This document shows positions 12,373-24,576 of a stretch of DNA of 64,000 bases, piece after piece. The notes beneath the pieces were generated by a model that was not told where the DNA came from, did not search any database, and saw nothing but the letters and a program-made list of their open reading frames with translations. Position numbers and translations under genes: made by a program. How positions within the stretch are numbered: the first letter of the stretch is position 1; each line of letters starts with the position of its first letter. The stretch is from Stropharia rugosoannulata (lineage: Eukaryota > Basidiomycota > Agaricomycetes > Agaricales > Strophariaceae), in contig JANCIK010000005.1 in NCBI GenBank assembly GCA_028532985.1, forward strand, positions 2,796,501 to 2,860,500, given 5' to 3'.

Positions 12373-13741
12373 ATGATATTTGCATCTCTTCTATCGGCTA
12401 CTCTCGCAGTTTCTGGCGCCAACGCCATTGTATCTGGACAAGTTTTCGACAGATACATAAGTATCTGGCTCGAGAATACAGATTTCTCCTCTGCGGCCGC
12501 CGACCGTGAGTAGCCTTCTACCATCGTTTGGAGCATTTTTATGATCTTTCAAACTAACGACGCTACTTAGCCAACTTCCAGACGTTGACCAAACAAGCAT
12601 TGCAATTAACCAACTTCTTTGCCGTAACCCATCCATCGCAGCCAAACTATGTCTCCGTGGCGGGGGGCGAATATTATGGAATGAACAGCGACAACACTTT
12701 CAGTATCCCTTCGAATGTTTCGACTGTCGTTGACATTCTGGAAAATAAGGGAATTTCATGGGCAGAATACCAGGAAGATATGCCTTCCGCCGGTTTCACT
12801 GGCAACTCTCCGAACGCGGCGGGTGCCAACGACTACGTCAGAAAGCACAAGTGTGTTCTACAGCAGTTTTTCTAACAATGTGATACTGAGTTCTCTCTCT
12901 AGTCCCCTCATCTCTTACAATTCCGTGAACTCCAATTCGACGAGGTTGAGCAACATCAAAACTTTCGTTCAGCTGCAACAAGATATTTCGAACAACAAAC
13001 TTCCACAATGGATGTTCATTACTCCTAACATGAGTAAGTTCAAAGTTGCGTCCGGGGTTCTCGCTTGAAACATCAGACTAATGACTCCTATGATTGTAGC
13101 AAATGACGGTCACGATTCGTCAATTGCCGTCGCTTCAAAATGGGCGCTTAACTTCCTTACCCCTTTGTTAAAGAACCCGAATTTCAACGCCAATAGGACT
13201 CTTATTGTCCTCTGTAAGTTAACTATATTTCTTGGGTTGCAATACGTTAAATCAAGACTTTTTTTATACAGCCTTTGACGAAACTGGGACAACTAGTGCT
13301 GCCAACCGCGTCAATACGCTACTCTTGGGATCGGCAGTACCATCTTCACTGGTCGGGAAAACAGACGCCACGTACTATAACCATTACTCCGAGATTGCAA
13401 CCGTGGAAGCTAATTGGAACCTTCACACCTTGGGTCGTTACGATGTCGGTGCCAACGTTTTTTCATTCGTCGCCCAAGTCACAGGCGACACCATCCGTGC
13501 ACCGTCTAATCCTAGCCTCTCTTCTATACTATTGAACAAATCTTACCCCGGAGCATTCAACTCTGCGACAACACAATCTATCCCCGCACCCAACACTACC
13601 CTCGTCGTGAACGGGCGAACCGTCCTTCCCGCCATCGTATCTACATGGGGAAGCTCTGCGTTCCAGAAATGCACCACTTACACCGGCGCTGTCGATGTAC
13701 CGAGCAGCTCCAACGCACCCGTGCGGCCAAAGGGATGTTAA
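12373..13741 (+). CDS. Secreted acid phosphatase (phosphoesterase family)
   Basis: Five exons (12373-12505, 12571-12850, 12903-13033, 13100-13213, 13272-13741) give 375 aa. The N-terminus is a signal peptide, with likely cleavage after ANA at residue 18. Family motifs follow in order: SIWLENTDF, NFFAVTHPSQPNYVS, GISWAEYQEDMP, ANDYVRKHN, KLPQWMFITPNMTNDGHDS, SFDETG, YNHYSEIATVEANW and LHTLGRYDVGANVF. These match the fungal phosphate-repressible acid phosphatase group of the phosphoesterase family, which releases phosphate from organic esters outside the cell. There are several N-x-S/T sites. The reading frame is intact and all phases agree. Regulation by phosphate is likely from the family but not shown here. 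Confidence 0.9.
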
Positions 13742-14176
13742 ACACCCGATCTGGCTACCGTCAGATCCAGTGGTGAATGGGAGGCTGGGACTTGGCTGGG
13801 ACAAGCATAAACTCGTATTATGCGGTGTATCTTTTTCTTTCTCGTTGGATTAACTTTCGAGAATGTCTTGCCTGCGAGTAGATAGATTTGATGTACCACA
13901 TAAATTGTGCATAGCAATATATTTTGCATTTTTGAAAGACGATGCAGCTAGACATTAGCCTACTTAGTCCACACCCTACCGCTTCTGGAGTAGGGACCCT
14001 GTTAGACCTGCCCTTATGGGGATTAATATTCTCACGGCAAAGGAAAGTTCCAACTGCACTGCCAACTTGTGACTTGTCTGCAACGCTCATCGACGCCCAT
14101 TTCCTCTCACAGAACGACATTCCTGACGATGCTTTCGTACACTGTGCGCACTCGGCCGCCATTTGTCTGAACAACT
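13742..14176. other. Intergenic region
   Basis: No supported gene. It lies between the acid phosphatase stop and the ATG of the third F-box gene. Only short frames are present. Confidence 0.4.
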
Positions 14177-15785
14177 ATGCCTCGTCTGCCTCCCGAAATC
14201 TGGCTTCAAGTAGCCAGCTGTCTTTCAGATGGAGAATTATACCCTCTCCTGGGATTGAATCGCGTCTTTTTCAATGCTGTACTTGACCGCCGGTGGAAGC
14301 ATGTGCGGTTCTGTACAGCTACATTGTCGTACTACGTTCTGAGACGGCTCTCGTGAGTGTCCTTAACTCGTTTGTTTCTGTCCCAAGGTATAATGCGTGT
14401 TGTAAGGGACCCATTCATTGCTAAACGGATTGAAACTATGCACATCACACTCTATATCGAGGGAAAATATAGCTGGAAGAGACATTTCATGCCCATTGCA
14501 ACTCTGTTCACCCATTTCAGGGATGCCTCAGTTGTCCGTGAAGCTATTGACACCATTCGTCACCGGTCCGAATCGGCTCGTCGGTCACCCAGGGCACCCT
14601 TAACGCGTGTTATTAATTCTCTTCACCGCATCGCGCCTCTCTTGACCAATATCAGTGAAATAACTATCAAGACATCGTACGGCCTATCTTATTCATTATC
14701 ATATCCTCTTTTGCGAAATCTTCTTCCTTCTTTTTCTGGTTCTTCTGGATACTCTCTGCGCCGATTATCTTTGGAGGGAACACTCGACGAATTTTCCACC
14801 CTTTTATCAACGACCTCTATGTTTTGCAGCTTAGAAGAACTTAACCTCATTTTTAAAGAAACTCCTTCATCCTCCAGCTGGGACATTAGCTTACTCACCA
14901 ACATTGTCGCCCCATTTATCAACTGTCTGCGCTCTCATCTCCAAGTGCTATCTATTAAATCTTACTTTGCTCTCAACCTCTCTCAATTCTTTGCGGCGCT
15001 TATTATCTTTCCTGTCCTCCGCAAACTAGACGTCCGCATGGCTTTTCACAAAACGGTCGCTTACCCGCAAAGCTTAATAGACTTCATTGTAAACCACACT
15101 TCCACACTGCGCGACGTGGCATTGCCTCTGGTCCCATTCCAGTATTTTTTACCGGATCCGAGTCTACAAGAGGCCCTCAAAGTTTGGTTGATCCGCCTAA
15201 TTATGGATAGCACTTGCCTTACACACTTGCAACGACTCGAAATCTATCCGACTAAAACGGACGCTGGGTTGGAAATCCTATTAGCTTGCATTAGGCGCTC
15301 TTCCTTAAGCTTGAAGGAGATACACATACGAGGTCGCTTCTTCAATCGTCATGAGACGGCTCTCATTCTGGATGCACTGTCTCTCTGCGATAACCTGCAA
15401 TCATTATGCTTCAATACATGCAGGCTGGAAATACAGTTGATCGACTCGTTGGCCGCGAAGCTGCCTTTAGTTGAACGGCTCGTAATGATGGTTGAGAATG
15501 ACGCCGAGGCCAACCACGCTACGGGCGTAGCTGTAAGCACGCCTCACTTATCGGTTATTAGATCCGTCTTACGCTATTTTTTTTAAATAGCCATCATTAC
15601 CTGAAGCGCTGCAGGAGCGCAGCTATATATCGTGGAACCTCAAGCACCTCCAAGTCAAGCCGAAGGGAGGGGTATTGGACACCCATATTCTATACGCATT
15701 GGCAAGGAGCATACCATCCCTCATGTTTCTGGGAGAGAATGGGGTATACGTGTTTTCGAAGAATAGAGCTGAGCCTAGAGTATAG
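14177..15785 (+). CDS. F-box/LRR-like protein, paralogue 3
   Basis: Three exons (14177-14352, 14407-15532, 15591-15785) give 498 aa. The N-terminus MPRLPPEIWLQVASCLSDGE with DRRWKHV is the same F-box type as the two minus-strand paralogues. The C-terminal exon has SYISWNLKHLQVK and IPSLMFLGENG, matching WKLKDLS and IPSIE.. in the others. Introns fall at the same two places (phase 2 after the F-box, phase 0 before the last exon). The intron 1 acceptor is TAAG at 14405-14406; an earlier CAAG would put the frame wrong. Inferred SCF adaptor of unknown substrate. It is inverted and about 10 kb away from the tandem pair. Confidence 0.8.
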
Positions 15786-16293
15786 CTTATCCTCTTGTAT
15801 TGTGTATATGCCAAATATGGGTTCAAGGGTTGCGTCAGTGTCGATAAGTCTTCCTACTTATGTACCACGCATGACTTGCACTCAGTGACAATCGAGGTAA
15901 TTGATTACATTGGGCTGCGTTACGTTGTGAACTTTCGCCATTACGAGGCGATGTGTTCCATTTAAGGACTACAGGCCTGCAGAAGCAACTGATTCCTGAT
16001 AAGACGCCATGTAGTGGTAGCCCATAACCCTGCTGCGGCCTGCGCAAGCAGGTTATCCAGGCCGGCGGTTGTCAGAAATGCTGTGTTTTGAAGGACATGG
16101 GCCGAAATGAGGTTGGAGGTAGTACGGGCACGAAGCGAAGCCCTGAATAGCGTCCGGCCCACCGGAACAGATTGTCTGTGGGATTTCTCGTGTTGAACCT
16201 GTGGCGCCTCGTGTTAAAAAATTGTTGTCTGTGTACTTATACCTCGAACGCTGTATTCCGTTCATCTTCACGATATCCCTCATGTGCTAGACG
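15786..16293. other. Intergenic region upstream of the Hsp70 gene
   Basis: No supported gene, only short minus-strand frames. The final part is the promoter region of the Hsp70 gene. No clear heat-shock element array (nGAAn repeats) was seen. Confidence 0.4.
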
Positions 16294-19200
16294 ATGGTAC
16301 ACATGAAGAACGTTGGCGATACCCGGAAACCATATAGTGGTCTATCTCGATCACTCGTTATTGCGATCGATGTCGGGACCACATTTAGCGGCGTACGTGC
16401 GCTCTTATAACCGCCCCGCCCAGCCCCGCCTCACCTTTCTTCTTCAAATAGGTCTCCTACGCCATTCTTGAACCCGGCGAGATACCCAAAATCCATGGCG
16501 TCACTCGGTACGTCGTATTCAACTGCAGTCGCTCGGTTGTTGAACTTTCCCCAGATTCCCCGGGCAGGAGCACGTTGCAGGCAACTCAAAGATACCCTCT
16601 GTAATATACTACGACAAGCATGGGAGTGTTATGGCAGCCGGTGCTGAGGCTGACAGCAGCTCTATCGCTGCGCAGGCTGAGGACGAGGGCTGGATAAAGG
16701 CAGAACTGTATGTCCCAATGTTTAGATTACTACTCTCTCAGGCTGACCGAACCACCCAGCTTCAAGCTACGCCTGCGTCCTCGTCAAATGCAGCTGAATA
16801 TGAACGGGATGCGCCTCAGTCCACTGCCCCGAGGCAAGTCACCTGTACATGTCTTTGGCGACTACCTGGGATACCTCTACTCTTGCACCCGCTCGTTTAT
16901 AACGGACACGCATGCCAGTGGAGCAGCTCTATGGGCATCGGTGGAACCTGATATTCAATTTGTGCTCAGCCATCCGAATGGCTGGGAAGGCCCACAGCAA
17001 ACCCGTATGCGCAAAGCTGCAATTCATGGCAGGCTCGTCCCTGACACAGACGCCGGGCGGGCGCGTATCCGCTTTGTCACGGAGGGCGAGGCCAGTCTTC
17101 ATGCCTGTGTGCTCAGCGGGCTCGCGGGCGATGTCCTTTCGGTGAGTATGCTCATGTGATGCTACATGCTTCTTTTCGAGCTTATCACTGCTTGATAGAA
17201 CCCGTCCAAGCATGGATTCCTTATTGCTGATGCAGGTGGTGGCACACTTGATATTAGCTCATATGCGATTAAGGGAACGTCACCACTTGCCATGGAAGAA
17301 ATTGCACCCCCAGATTGCATTTTTGCCGGCTCTGTATTTGTTAGTAGACGCGCAAGGGAGTTCTTAGAAGGTTAGTAATATCGGCAAATTTACCATAATC
17401 TTTGAATCTTACAATTCGCTTGTAGAAAAACTCAAGTACTCCAAATATGGCACACCAGATGCCCTAGACCATATTACGCGCCGGTTCGATGAAACGACTA
17501 AACGCCTATTTCGTGACCGAAATGAGATGCAATTTATACCATTTGGATCACCTTTAGATAAAGTAAGTTTGGGCGTGGAAAACATCCCTTGTGGGGATTT
17601 ATAACGGTTGTGCAGGACTCCACAGTTGGCATCAGGAACGGACATTTGCGGTTAACGGGGTAAGTAGTTGTTATCTACCTAGTGAGAAGTCTACTGAGAT
17701 GAATATCAGTAACGAAGGTATGGATTGATAGAGTGACCCCTATCTCTGAGGTTTGCCATTGACAAAAATTACTCGCTATGGTAGTTGCCAATCTGTTTGA
17801 ACCTTCCGTCGACGGTAAGCTTATCCCCCCAGCTTATTAGAGGCGTATACTGATTACGAATGTCCACAGCCGCTGTTAATGCTATAAAAAATCAGGTGGA
17901 TGCGTCACGAGGCATGATTCGAGTAAGTAACACATCTGCTGATTTACGAATGGTGGATAGCAATAAACGATCCTTGTAGTCTGTTTTTCTTGTTGGGGGT
18001 TATGCGGCATCCCCATGGTTGTTTGGGTAGGCTCAGCTCTATCTTGCATGGCACACATGATATTAACGACGTTCTACCAGGCAACTTCAAGAGCGATTGA
18101 AGCCATACAAGATCACTGTCAGCAGACCGGATACCCAAACGTAAGCAAAGCTTATTTCAGTACTATGATAGTTTGTCACGAGTTCTGTAGATCGAAGGCA
18201 GTCGCAGATGGCGCCATAGGGTTTTACTGTGATCATCATGTATCTGCGCGCATGTCGAAGTTCATGTACGGAGTTGAGTTTCTGCGCGAACTTGATCCCA
18301 ATGATCCCGAGCATCTCTCTCGCAAGGAGAGACTATGCGAACTTCCCTCTGGACCAAAACTTCTACCTGATGCTTTCGATTGCATCCTTGCCAGAGTATG
18401 TTTCCTCGTCCTATTATTACCAAACGGCGTGGACTGGCTAACCACTACTATTAGGCTGTTAAAGTTAAAGAGTCTACAGTTTTTACCAGAAAATATTGCA
18501 CAGAACTCACCAATTTATCAATGCTCTCTGTGTTTGAAGTGGAGATTTGGTGTTATAGAGGAGGCAATGAAGTTCCGAAGTGGATTAACAGGCATGAAGG
18601 TAGGATTAACTCTGCGCTCAACTTTGCGCTTTACTAACAGCGCCTTAGAAACATTCTCAACGCTATGCGTTGTTCAAGCAGATTTGTCTATGCTGAATAG
18701 TAGTGCCGAACCCAAGGTCGGAAAGAATGGAAAGAAATACTGGACAATTGTATTTTCCGTGGAAATTCACTTCGGTCTCACTGAGTTCAAAGCGAGAATA
18801 AAATGGATGGATAATGTGAGTCAAAGAGGTTATTCATTGTTTCACTATCTAACTATTTCTGTGTTACGTCAAACAAGGGTCAAGTGAAATAGTAAGTCAT
18901 CGATCCATCCTTTCTGCCCGTCATTCTAAACACTGTTCTTTTTTCTTATTCAGCGGCCCTGCTGTTATTGTTTACAACGAACGAGGAAGCCGTCTAGATG
19001 ATGACGATGTCGACCTCTATGCTGAAGATGATGGAGCCAGCTATAGTACCAATCGCGATCGGCAACGCTCATCTCCTGCTTCCCGGTCTCGTGCGTCTGT
19101 TGAACCGTCGTACCCACCGACTAGCACGACCAGCAGGAGAACATCGACAACGGGTCCCCCAGAAACTCCGCGTATGGAGCGTACATCATCGAAGGGATAT

Positions 19201-22200
19201 TCACCGTCTGTTGCACCATCTCATCGTACATACGCATCTTCCCGTCACGACTCCACTAGAGGGAGTGAAGGCGAACGGGGAAGTGACTCTGATAAAAGAA
19301 GGAGTAGGGATAAAATTCCTGAGGATAGACCGAGAGGGTTTGGCCCCTCCAGTGGTGCCGCTACGCCTGTTGAGAGGTCTCGTAGCATTTCTACTGCATA
19401 TGGAACACCCTCCATGGGTGTAGCCAACGTTCCGAGCAGTAGTAGCCACGATAGTGTCCAAAAGGATATGCTATCCGCCACCTGGACAGCTCCACATAGT
19501 GAGGCTGTTCCCTCACGCCCTCCTTCCGTGAAGCCACCTCAGTCAAGATCCACTTCAACTCATGGTACACCAGCTGCATTCGCTGATCGGTCTCTGTCAC
19601 ACGATCTCCCTCCTCCATCTGCTGTCAGTGAACATCGCCAGAGCTATCTGTGGGACGCCCCGGCTACTACACCGCATTCTCCTGGAGGAGCTGATCGTTC
19701 CCGATCGCCTTTCGTCGAGAAAGCTCAGTCTCCAGCTCCGCCATCCCCGTCACTCCGTTCTCCTCGTTCTCCTACTGAACATGTTTCTACTCGTCCGTCG
19801 TCACAATTTGGAGGTGAATCAATTCATACCAGACCGGCTTCCACTTATGAGCACGATACTTCCTTTGGGAGAGCGCCTTCAATCTACCCTAGTGCGGAGG
19901 CGAGCCAGAGTCGACCCCGCACACCATACGCTCCGTCTTTTGCAGACAGGCCCAAGTCGCCCTTCGCACAAGAACCGACATCTGCCATCAGCCGCTCTAT
20001 CTCACCTTTCGTCGACCGCCCAAAGAGCGGTATCGAGGCCTCATTATTCGGTGACCGACCTCAATCCGCATTTGGCGATGCACCTGCCATATTCGGCGAT
20101 TCCGGCCCTGCTGCTGACATCGGTCAAGGTGCCGGCGCATCCTTATTCGGGGATCCTCCGGCCTCAGTATTCGGCGAGGCGGCCAGCGGGGGCGCATTTG
20201 ACAGCTGGGGCGCTCCTGCGGCTACGACTCCAGTGGCGGCTTCCCCAGCACCGTCGACGAAGAGTGGAAAGAGCAAGCGCAAGGGCTCTGCAGCAGCGAC
20301 ACCCACCGCGCCAGTTAGCGGCCTTGCCTCTCATGCCTCCCCTGCTCTTAGCGTAGGCAAATCTCCCTTCCCACAGCCACAGGATATTGGCAATGTAGAA
20401 GACACGTCTATTGTTGCGGCGGCTGCAGTGTCCGCGTCGCCAAGCCTGGGCTTATGGGGATCCAAGGCGCCGTCGCCTGCTCTAGAGAAGGGGCTCAGTC
20501 CGCTCAATCATGCGTCTCAGCTGAACGAGGAGTCATCTGGAGGTGGACTCTGGGGCTCCAAAGAGCCATCGCCGATGGATAAGACCAAAGCTCTCAGCCC
20601 ATTGAATCCGGCCGCGCAAATGAGTGAGGAACCCGTTAATGCTGCGCCTACGGACTCCTGGGGCTTTGCTACGACGGGAGCGACAGGAGAAGGCGACTCA
20701 TGGGGTGTTACTAATGGCAAAGATGCGTGGGGTATGAGTGGTGGCGATAGCTGGAACGATACTGGGGCACCGGCTACCGAGAGCAAGGCAGCAAGTAAGG
20801 TGCCCACTCGAGCTCCTAGTCCTGTGCCGGTTACTCCTGTCGCTGAAACTCCCACTGCTGAAACGCCAGTTGAAGAGAGTGCTAAGGAGACGACTGCGGG
20901 TGGGAAGAAGAAGAAGAAGAAGGGCGGAGCCGCCGCGAAGGTCGCTGCCGCAGCTGACGAAGAGAAAGAGAAAGAGAAAGAGAAAGAGAAAGAGGCAGAA
21001 CGGAAGAAGGCAGAGGAACAGGCGGAGGCGGACAGGCAGGCTGAAGAAGCGAGAAAGAAAGCTGAGGAAGAGAAAGCAGCTGCAGACAAGGCTGAAGCGG
21101 ATAGACTCGAAGCAAAAAGGGTTGCAGATGCTGAAAGACAGGCAGAGGCAGACAGGTTGGAGGAGGAGCGCAAGTTAAAGGAGGAGTCAGACAGGTTGGC
21201 GAAAGAACTTGCGGACCTAGAGGCAGAGCAAGCCGAGCTTGAAAAGACTGCAAAGGAACGCGAGCGGGAAGAGAAGGAAAGACAGGAGAAGGCGGAACAA
21301 GAAATGCAGGAGAAAGAGGCAAAAGAGAAGGAAGAGAAGGAGAAACAGGAAAAGGAGGCGCAAGAGAAAGCAAAGGGAGAAGAACCTCCCTCTTTATTCG
21401 GGAATACGACATCATTATTCTCCGGTGGGCTCTTTTCTTCATCTTCTCTCAATCCGCCCGACCAACCCTGGGTGTCAACAGATACTGGAGGCGGAGACGA
21501 CAGTTGGGGCTCATGGGGTGCCACTACAACAACCTCAAAGAAGAAGAAAGGCAAAGGCGGCAGCGCTGCGACTTCTCCAACTACAACTAAACCATCTGCA
21601 TTCGAATTCGGCGGGGGCACCTCTTGGGGCAGCTTTGGAGCTGCTCCAACCGCGAGCGACCCTCCCAAGGAGGATCCTGTCCCGTCTCCCAAGCCATCTC
21701 CTGCTGCTGAGTTGGCATCCTCACTTTCGAATGCGATTGATTTTGGCTCGTCAAATATGACCTTCAGCTTTGGGGAGACACCGGCTGAAAAGCCACTTTC
21801 TAGAGTACCTTCTCGCGCACCCTCTCCTGCTCCTGCCCCTACTCCCGCCACAGAAGAGGCCCCTGCAGAGGCTGCAGAGACACCTGCCGAGACCGCAGAG
21901 GCACCTGCCGAGACTGCCGAGGCACCTGCAGAAGTGATGAGTCCTACTGCCGAAGGCGGCGAAACTGCTGACGCCCTTGATGACCTGCTCAACGGTGATG
22001 GCGAAGGAGAGAAGGAAGAAGACGATGGGGCGGCGCAGACATCCTCTTCGAAGAAGAAGAAGAAGAAGAAAGGAGGTGCCACTGCCGCTGCCGCTGAGGC
22101 TAACGACACCCCTGCCCCGACTCCAGTGGAGGAGACCCCACCCGTGGCAGAGCCCGCAGCAGCTGCTGGAGGAGGAGGAGCAAAGAAGAAGAAAAAGAAG

Positions 22201-22206
22201 AAATAG
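16294..22206 (+). CDS. HSPA12-like Hsp70 with giant low-complexity extension
   Basis: Seventeen exons: 16294-16392, 16452-16507, 16555-16707, 16742-17141, 17199-17370, 17426-17562, 17616-17659, 17710-17717, 17785-17814, 17870-17922, 17980-18026, 18081-18140, 18191-18395, 18455-18599, 18649-18815, 18878-18891, 18954-22206. They total 5,043 nt, 1,680 aa, with all phases in agreement. Residues 1-596 form an Hsp70-type ATPase of the HSPA12 group: phosphate-1 IAIDVGTTFSG (about 23-33), phosphate-2 IADAGGGTLDI (245-255), adenosine motif VFLVGGY (386-392). Residues 597-1680 are disordered: Ser/Pro-rich, LFGD and SWG/LWGSK repeats, a Glu/Lys coiled coil (about 1260-1406), four lysine runs and a lysine-only C-terminus. 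The ATP motifs look intact. The extension role is unknown. Confidence 0.85.
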
Positions 22207-23899
22207 TGGTTCTTCTTTCTGCTCACTTATAGAGGCGCCGACTACTGTATGCATATGTGTTTTATTTTTGTTTTCCAGATTTCTACTACTGTGTAGTGGC
22301 CCTCATGTTGTATATCCCCTCTGACGACGCTGAAGATTTCATGATTTATGACGCTACCACCTTTCAGCTTCTGGCTCAGTGCCACCATTTACGTACTACC
22401 GAACAAGGTTGTTTTACTATGGCGAAGCTGGATACCTGATGAAGGCAAGTCGCATGAGCTAAAATAGCCCACCACTGCTGAACGTTCTGAACCTGGCAAC
22501 ATTTAGCCCAAATGTGGCTTATATCATTTTGATGCTGTGCTTAATCTTTCGTGCGACGAGGTATTATTCGTTCTGCAGGAATGGACGAACTTACATACGG
22601 CATGTACATACGTTTGAATTCGTCATCAATACATTTTAGGCCCCGGCACGGGTAAATTAATTGGCACCGCTGGCGCTAGTGTTGCCGCGGTCTGATCTGG
22701 TCCGGTTTTGGTTTGACTTTACCAGTTTTGGAAAATATTGATGACCAAGTCAGGCCGAGTGGAAAAATACGGTTTGGTCTCACGGCAAGTCGGCTTCAAG
22801 CCATCAAACCATCGGTTTATAGCCTAAAATAGATATATACTATATCATCACTAAAAAATTCAAAACTTGGCATTACCTTTCAACTGTGATAATTAACAAA
22901 GCAAAAATATGTACGTATACCCCGAATTATGCTACAGTGAAAGGTGTGCTCATTTTGCGAAAATGTAACAATGTGTCATACGTATTGCTTGGGATAGCAT
23001 GACCTTCTATTGACTTCGTCACTGTGTTTTTATGTCATGTTAAACAGTCTGAAAGTTGTCCAATTAAATTCAGGCTATCAATATGTCTGGTGGTTTCAAC
23101 ATTTATGTAATGCCTTATCGTACGATAACCAATGTGATCATAGAGTATCTGTACAAAGTCCGCATTAGGAAGAACTGATTCATGGTTTCAGCTCTGATCG
23201 CAGGCTGTCAAACTTATGAAAGATGATATGATGTCTCACTAACCCTATCAGTATCGTTGAACAATGTATATAGGTCAAATGTAGCTTACCTGCATATCTC
23301 CGAACGATATACATGTCGCCTCTAATTTCATAGATTCTGTGATGTCATCTCACTTATGGACTGTCGTGTTGGTGTGATGATATTCCGCCCGTAACGTCTA
23401 TCGCCGACAGGATCCTGTCGCATCTGCTATGCATTGTGACAGAGGTGTACATGCGCAACAACACGATCCAGTGATATATGCACACAGAGAAATTGAAAGG
23501 CTTTATCTAGCTCCGATCACAATCCGTCGAATTGATTGCGTGCGTTAAAAATGTTGAAGTATTATTGCTTTTATGTATTAACTTTACGGCAACTCTACCT
23601 CTGAGTAACAGTGACGGTATCTATTTACAATACATGTAATCATGCAGCAAAATGAGACAATAAAGCCAGTATTTCAATTTCATATGATCGCGCTGATCAA
23701 ACTACAAGTCGGCATCTATGTAATGATGAGCGCTTAACAGGAAATCATTCGGATGCGAGGCTGCCCTAAGCTCAAATTCTTCAATGATACTATGCACAAT
23801 TCTCGATATTCTCTGTAGTAGTCTTATGTACAAGTTAGTGACCTCACAAATGACCATAAAAAAGCCGGAGTAACGACTCACGGTGGACTTGACGGACGT
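22207..23899. other. AT-rich intergenic region
   Basis: About 1.7 kb with no supported gene. Only very short frames occur on either strand. Nothing repetitive was recognised. Confidence 0.5.
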
Positions 23900-24576
23900 T
23901 CAGACAAGTTCATTCAGAACAACGACTCGGGATAAGAGGACTCTCAGTCCCATCTTAATTTCGTTACTCAAAGCTCCTAGTAGTAAATATCCCAAGTGAA
24001 AGTCTTTATCTTCTTTTTTATTCGGACGTGTGACGGCGTTCGCAGCCCGATGGAAGATATCCTTGTAGTCACGGTATACATCGATTCGGGACACCTGAAA
24101 TTTCAAAGTAGATAACGAGTCGTTATTGAGCACACCTCAGCGGCCGGGCTAGATTATAATGAAATCATTTACCACAGTCGAGGGTCGAGCATGTCCAATA
24201 ATGTGGGGCGGCGCCTTGTATCGCCTGACGGAGTCTTTGGAGGTGATACTTCGCTGGGAAAATTTCAGCTAAAAGGACAACTTCGAACATAAAAGTAGAA
24301 CGAATAAGAGGCGAACGCTAAGAGGAGCAGAGGAAGAGGGAGACTTGAAAAGGAAAGAGACAAAGAAAAAAATCATACCTTGGCTAAAAAGAGTTCCTCT
24401 GGGGAAGAACAAATGGGACAGTCGCGATAAGTCATTTCTTGCAGGTCTGACAGTGTATATTCGAGCTCCAGGTCGAAAATGAGGTCAGAGGAAGTTCTTT
24501 CGAATGCTGCCGTGACCGTTTGGGCGGAGGGATCACTGAACACGGCAGACGGTTGAACTAGAATGATTATCGACAT
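23900..24576 (-). CDS. Small unknown protein, three exons
   Basis: Exons 24576-24379, 24268-24173 and 24094-23900 on the minus strand give 162 aa. Both introns (GTATGA..TTTTAG; GTAAAT..TTTCAG) are in phase 0. The N-terminus MSIIILVQPSAVFSD is weakly hydrophobic and may be a poor signal peptide. A DCPIC motif sits near residue 53. The C-terminal part is helical and mixed-charge (VYRDYKDIFHRAANAV). No family is recognised. The model rests on splice phase only and the true start could lie further upstream. Confidence 0.45.

Noticed and set aside
20517..22226. 569-codon open frame on the minus strand
   Set aside because: It is antisense to the low-complexity tail of the Hsp70 gene. Repeats of GAG/AAG-type codons leave the opposite strand free of stops; the product is only Ser/Ala/Phe-rich runs.
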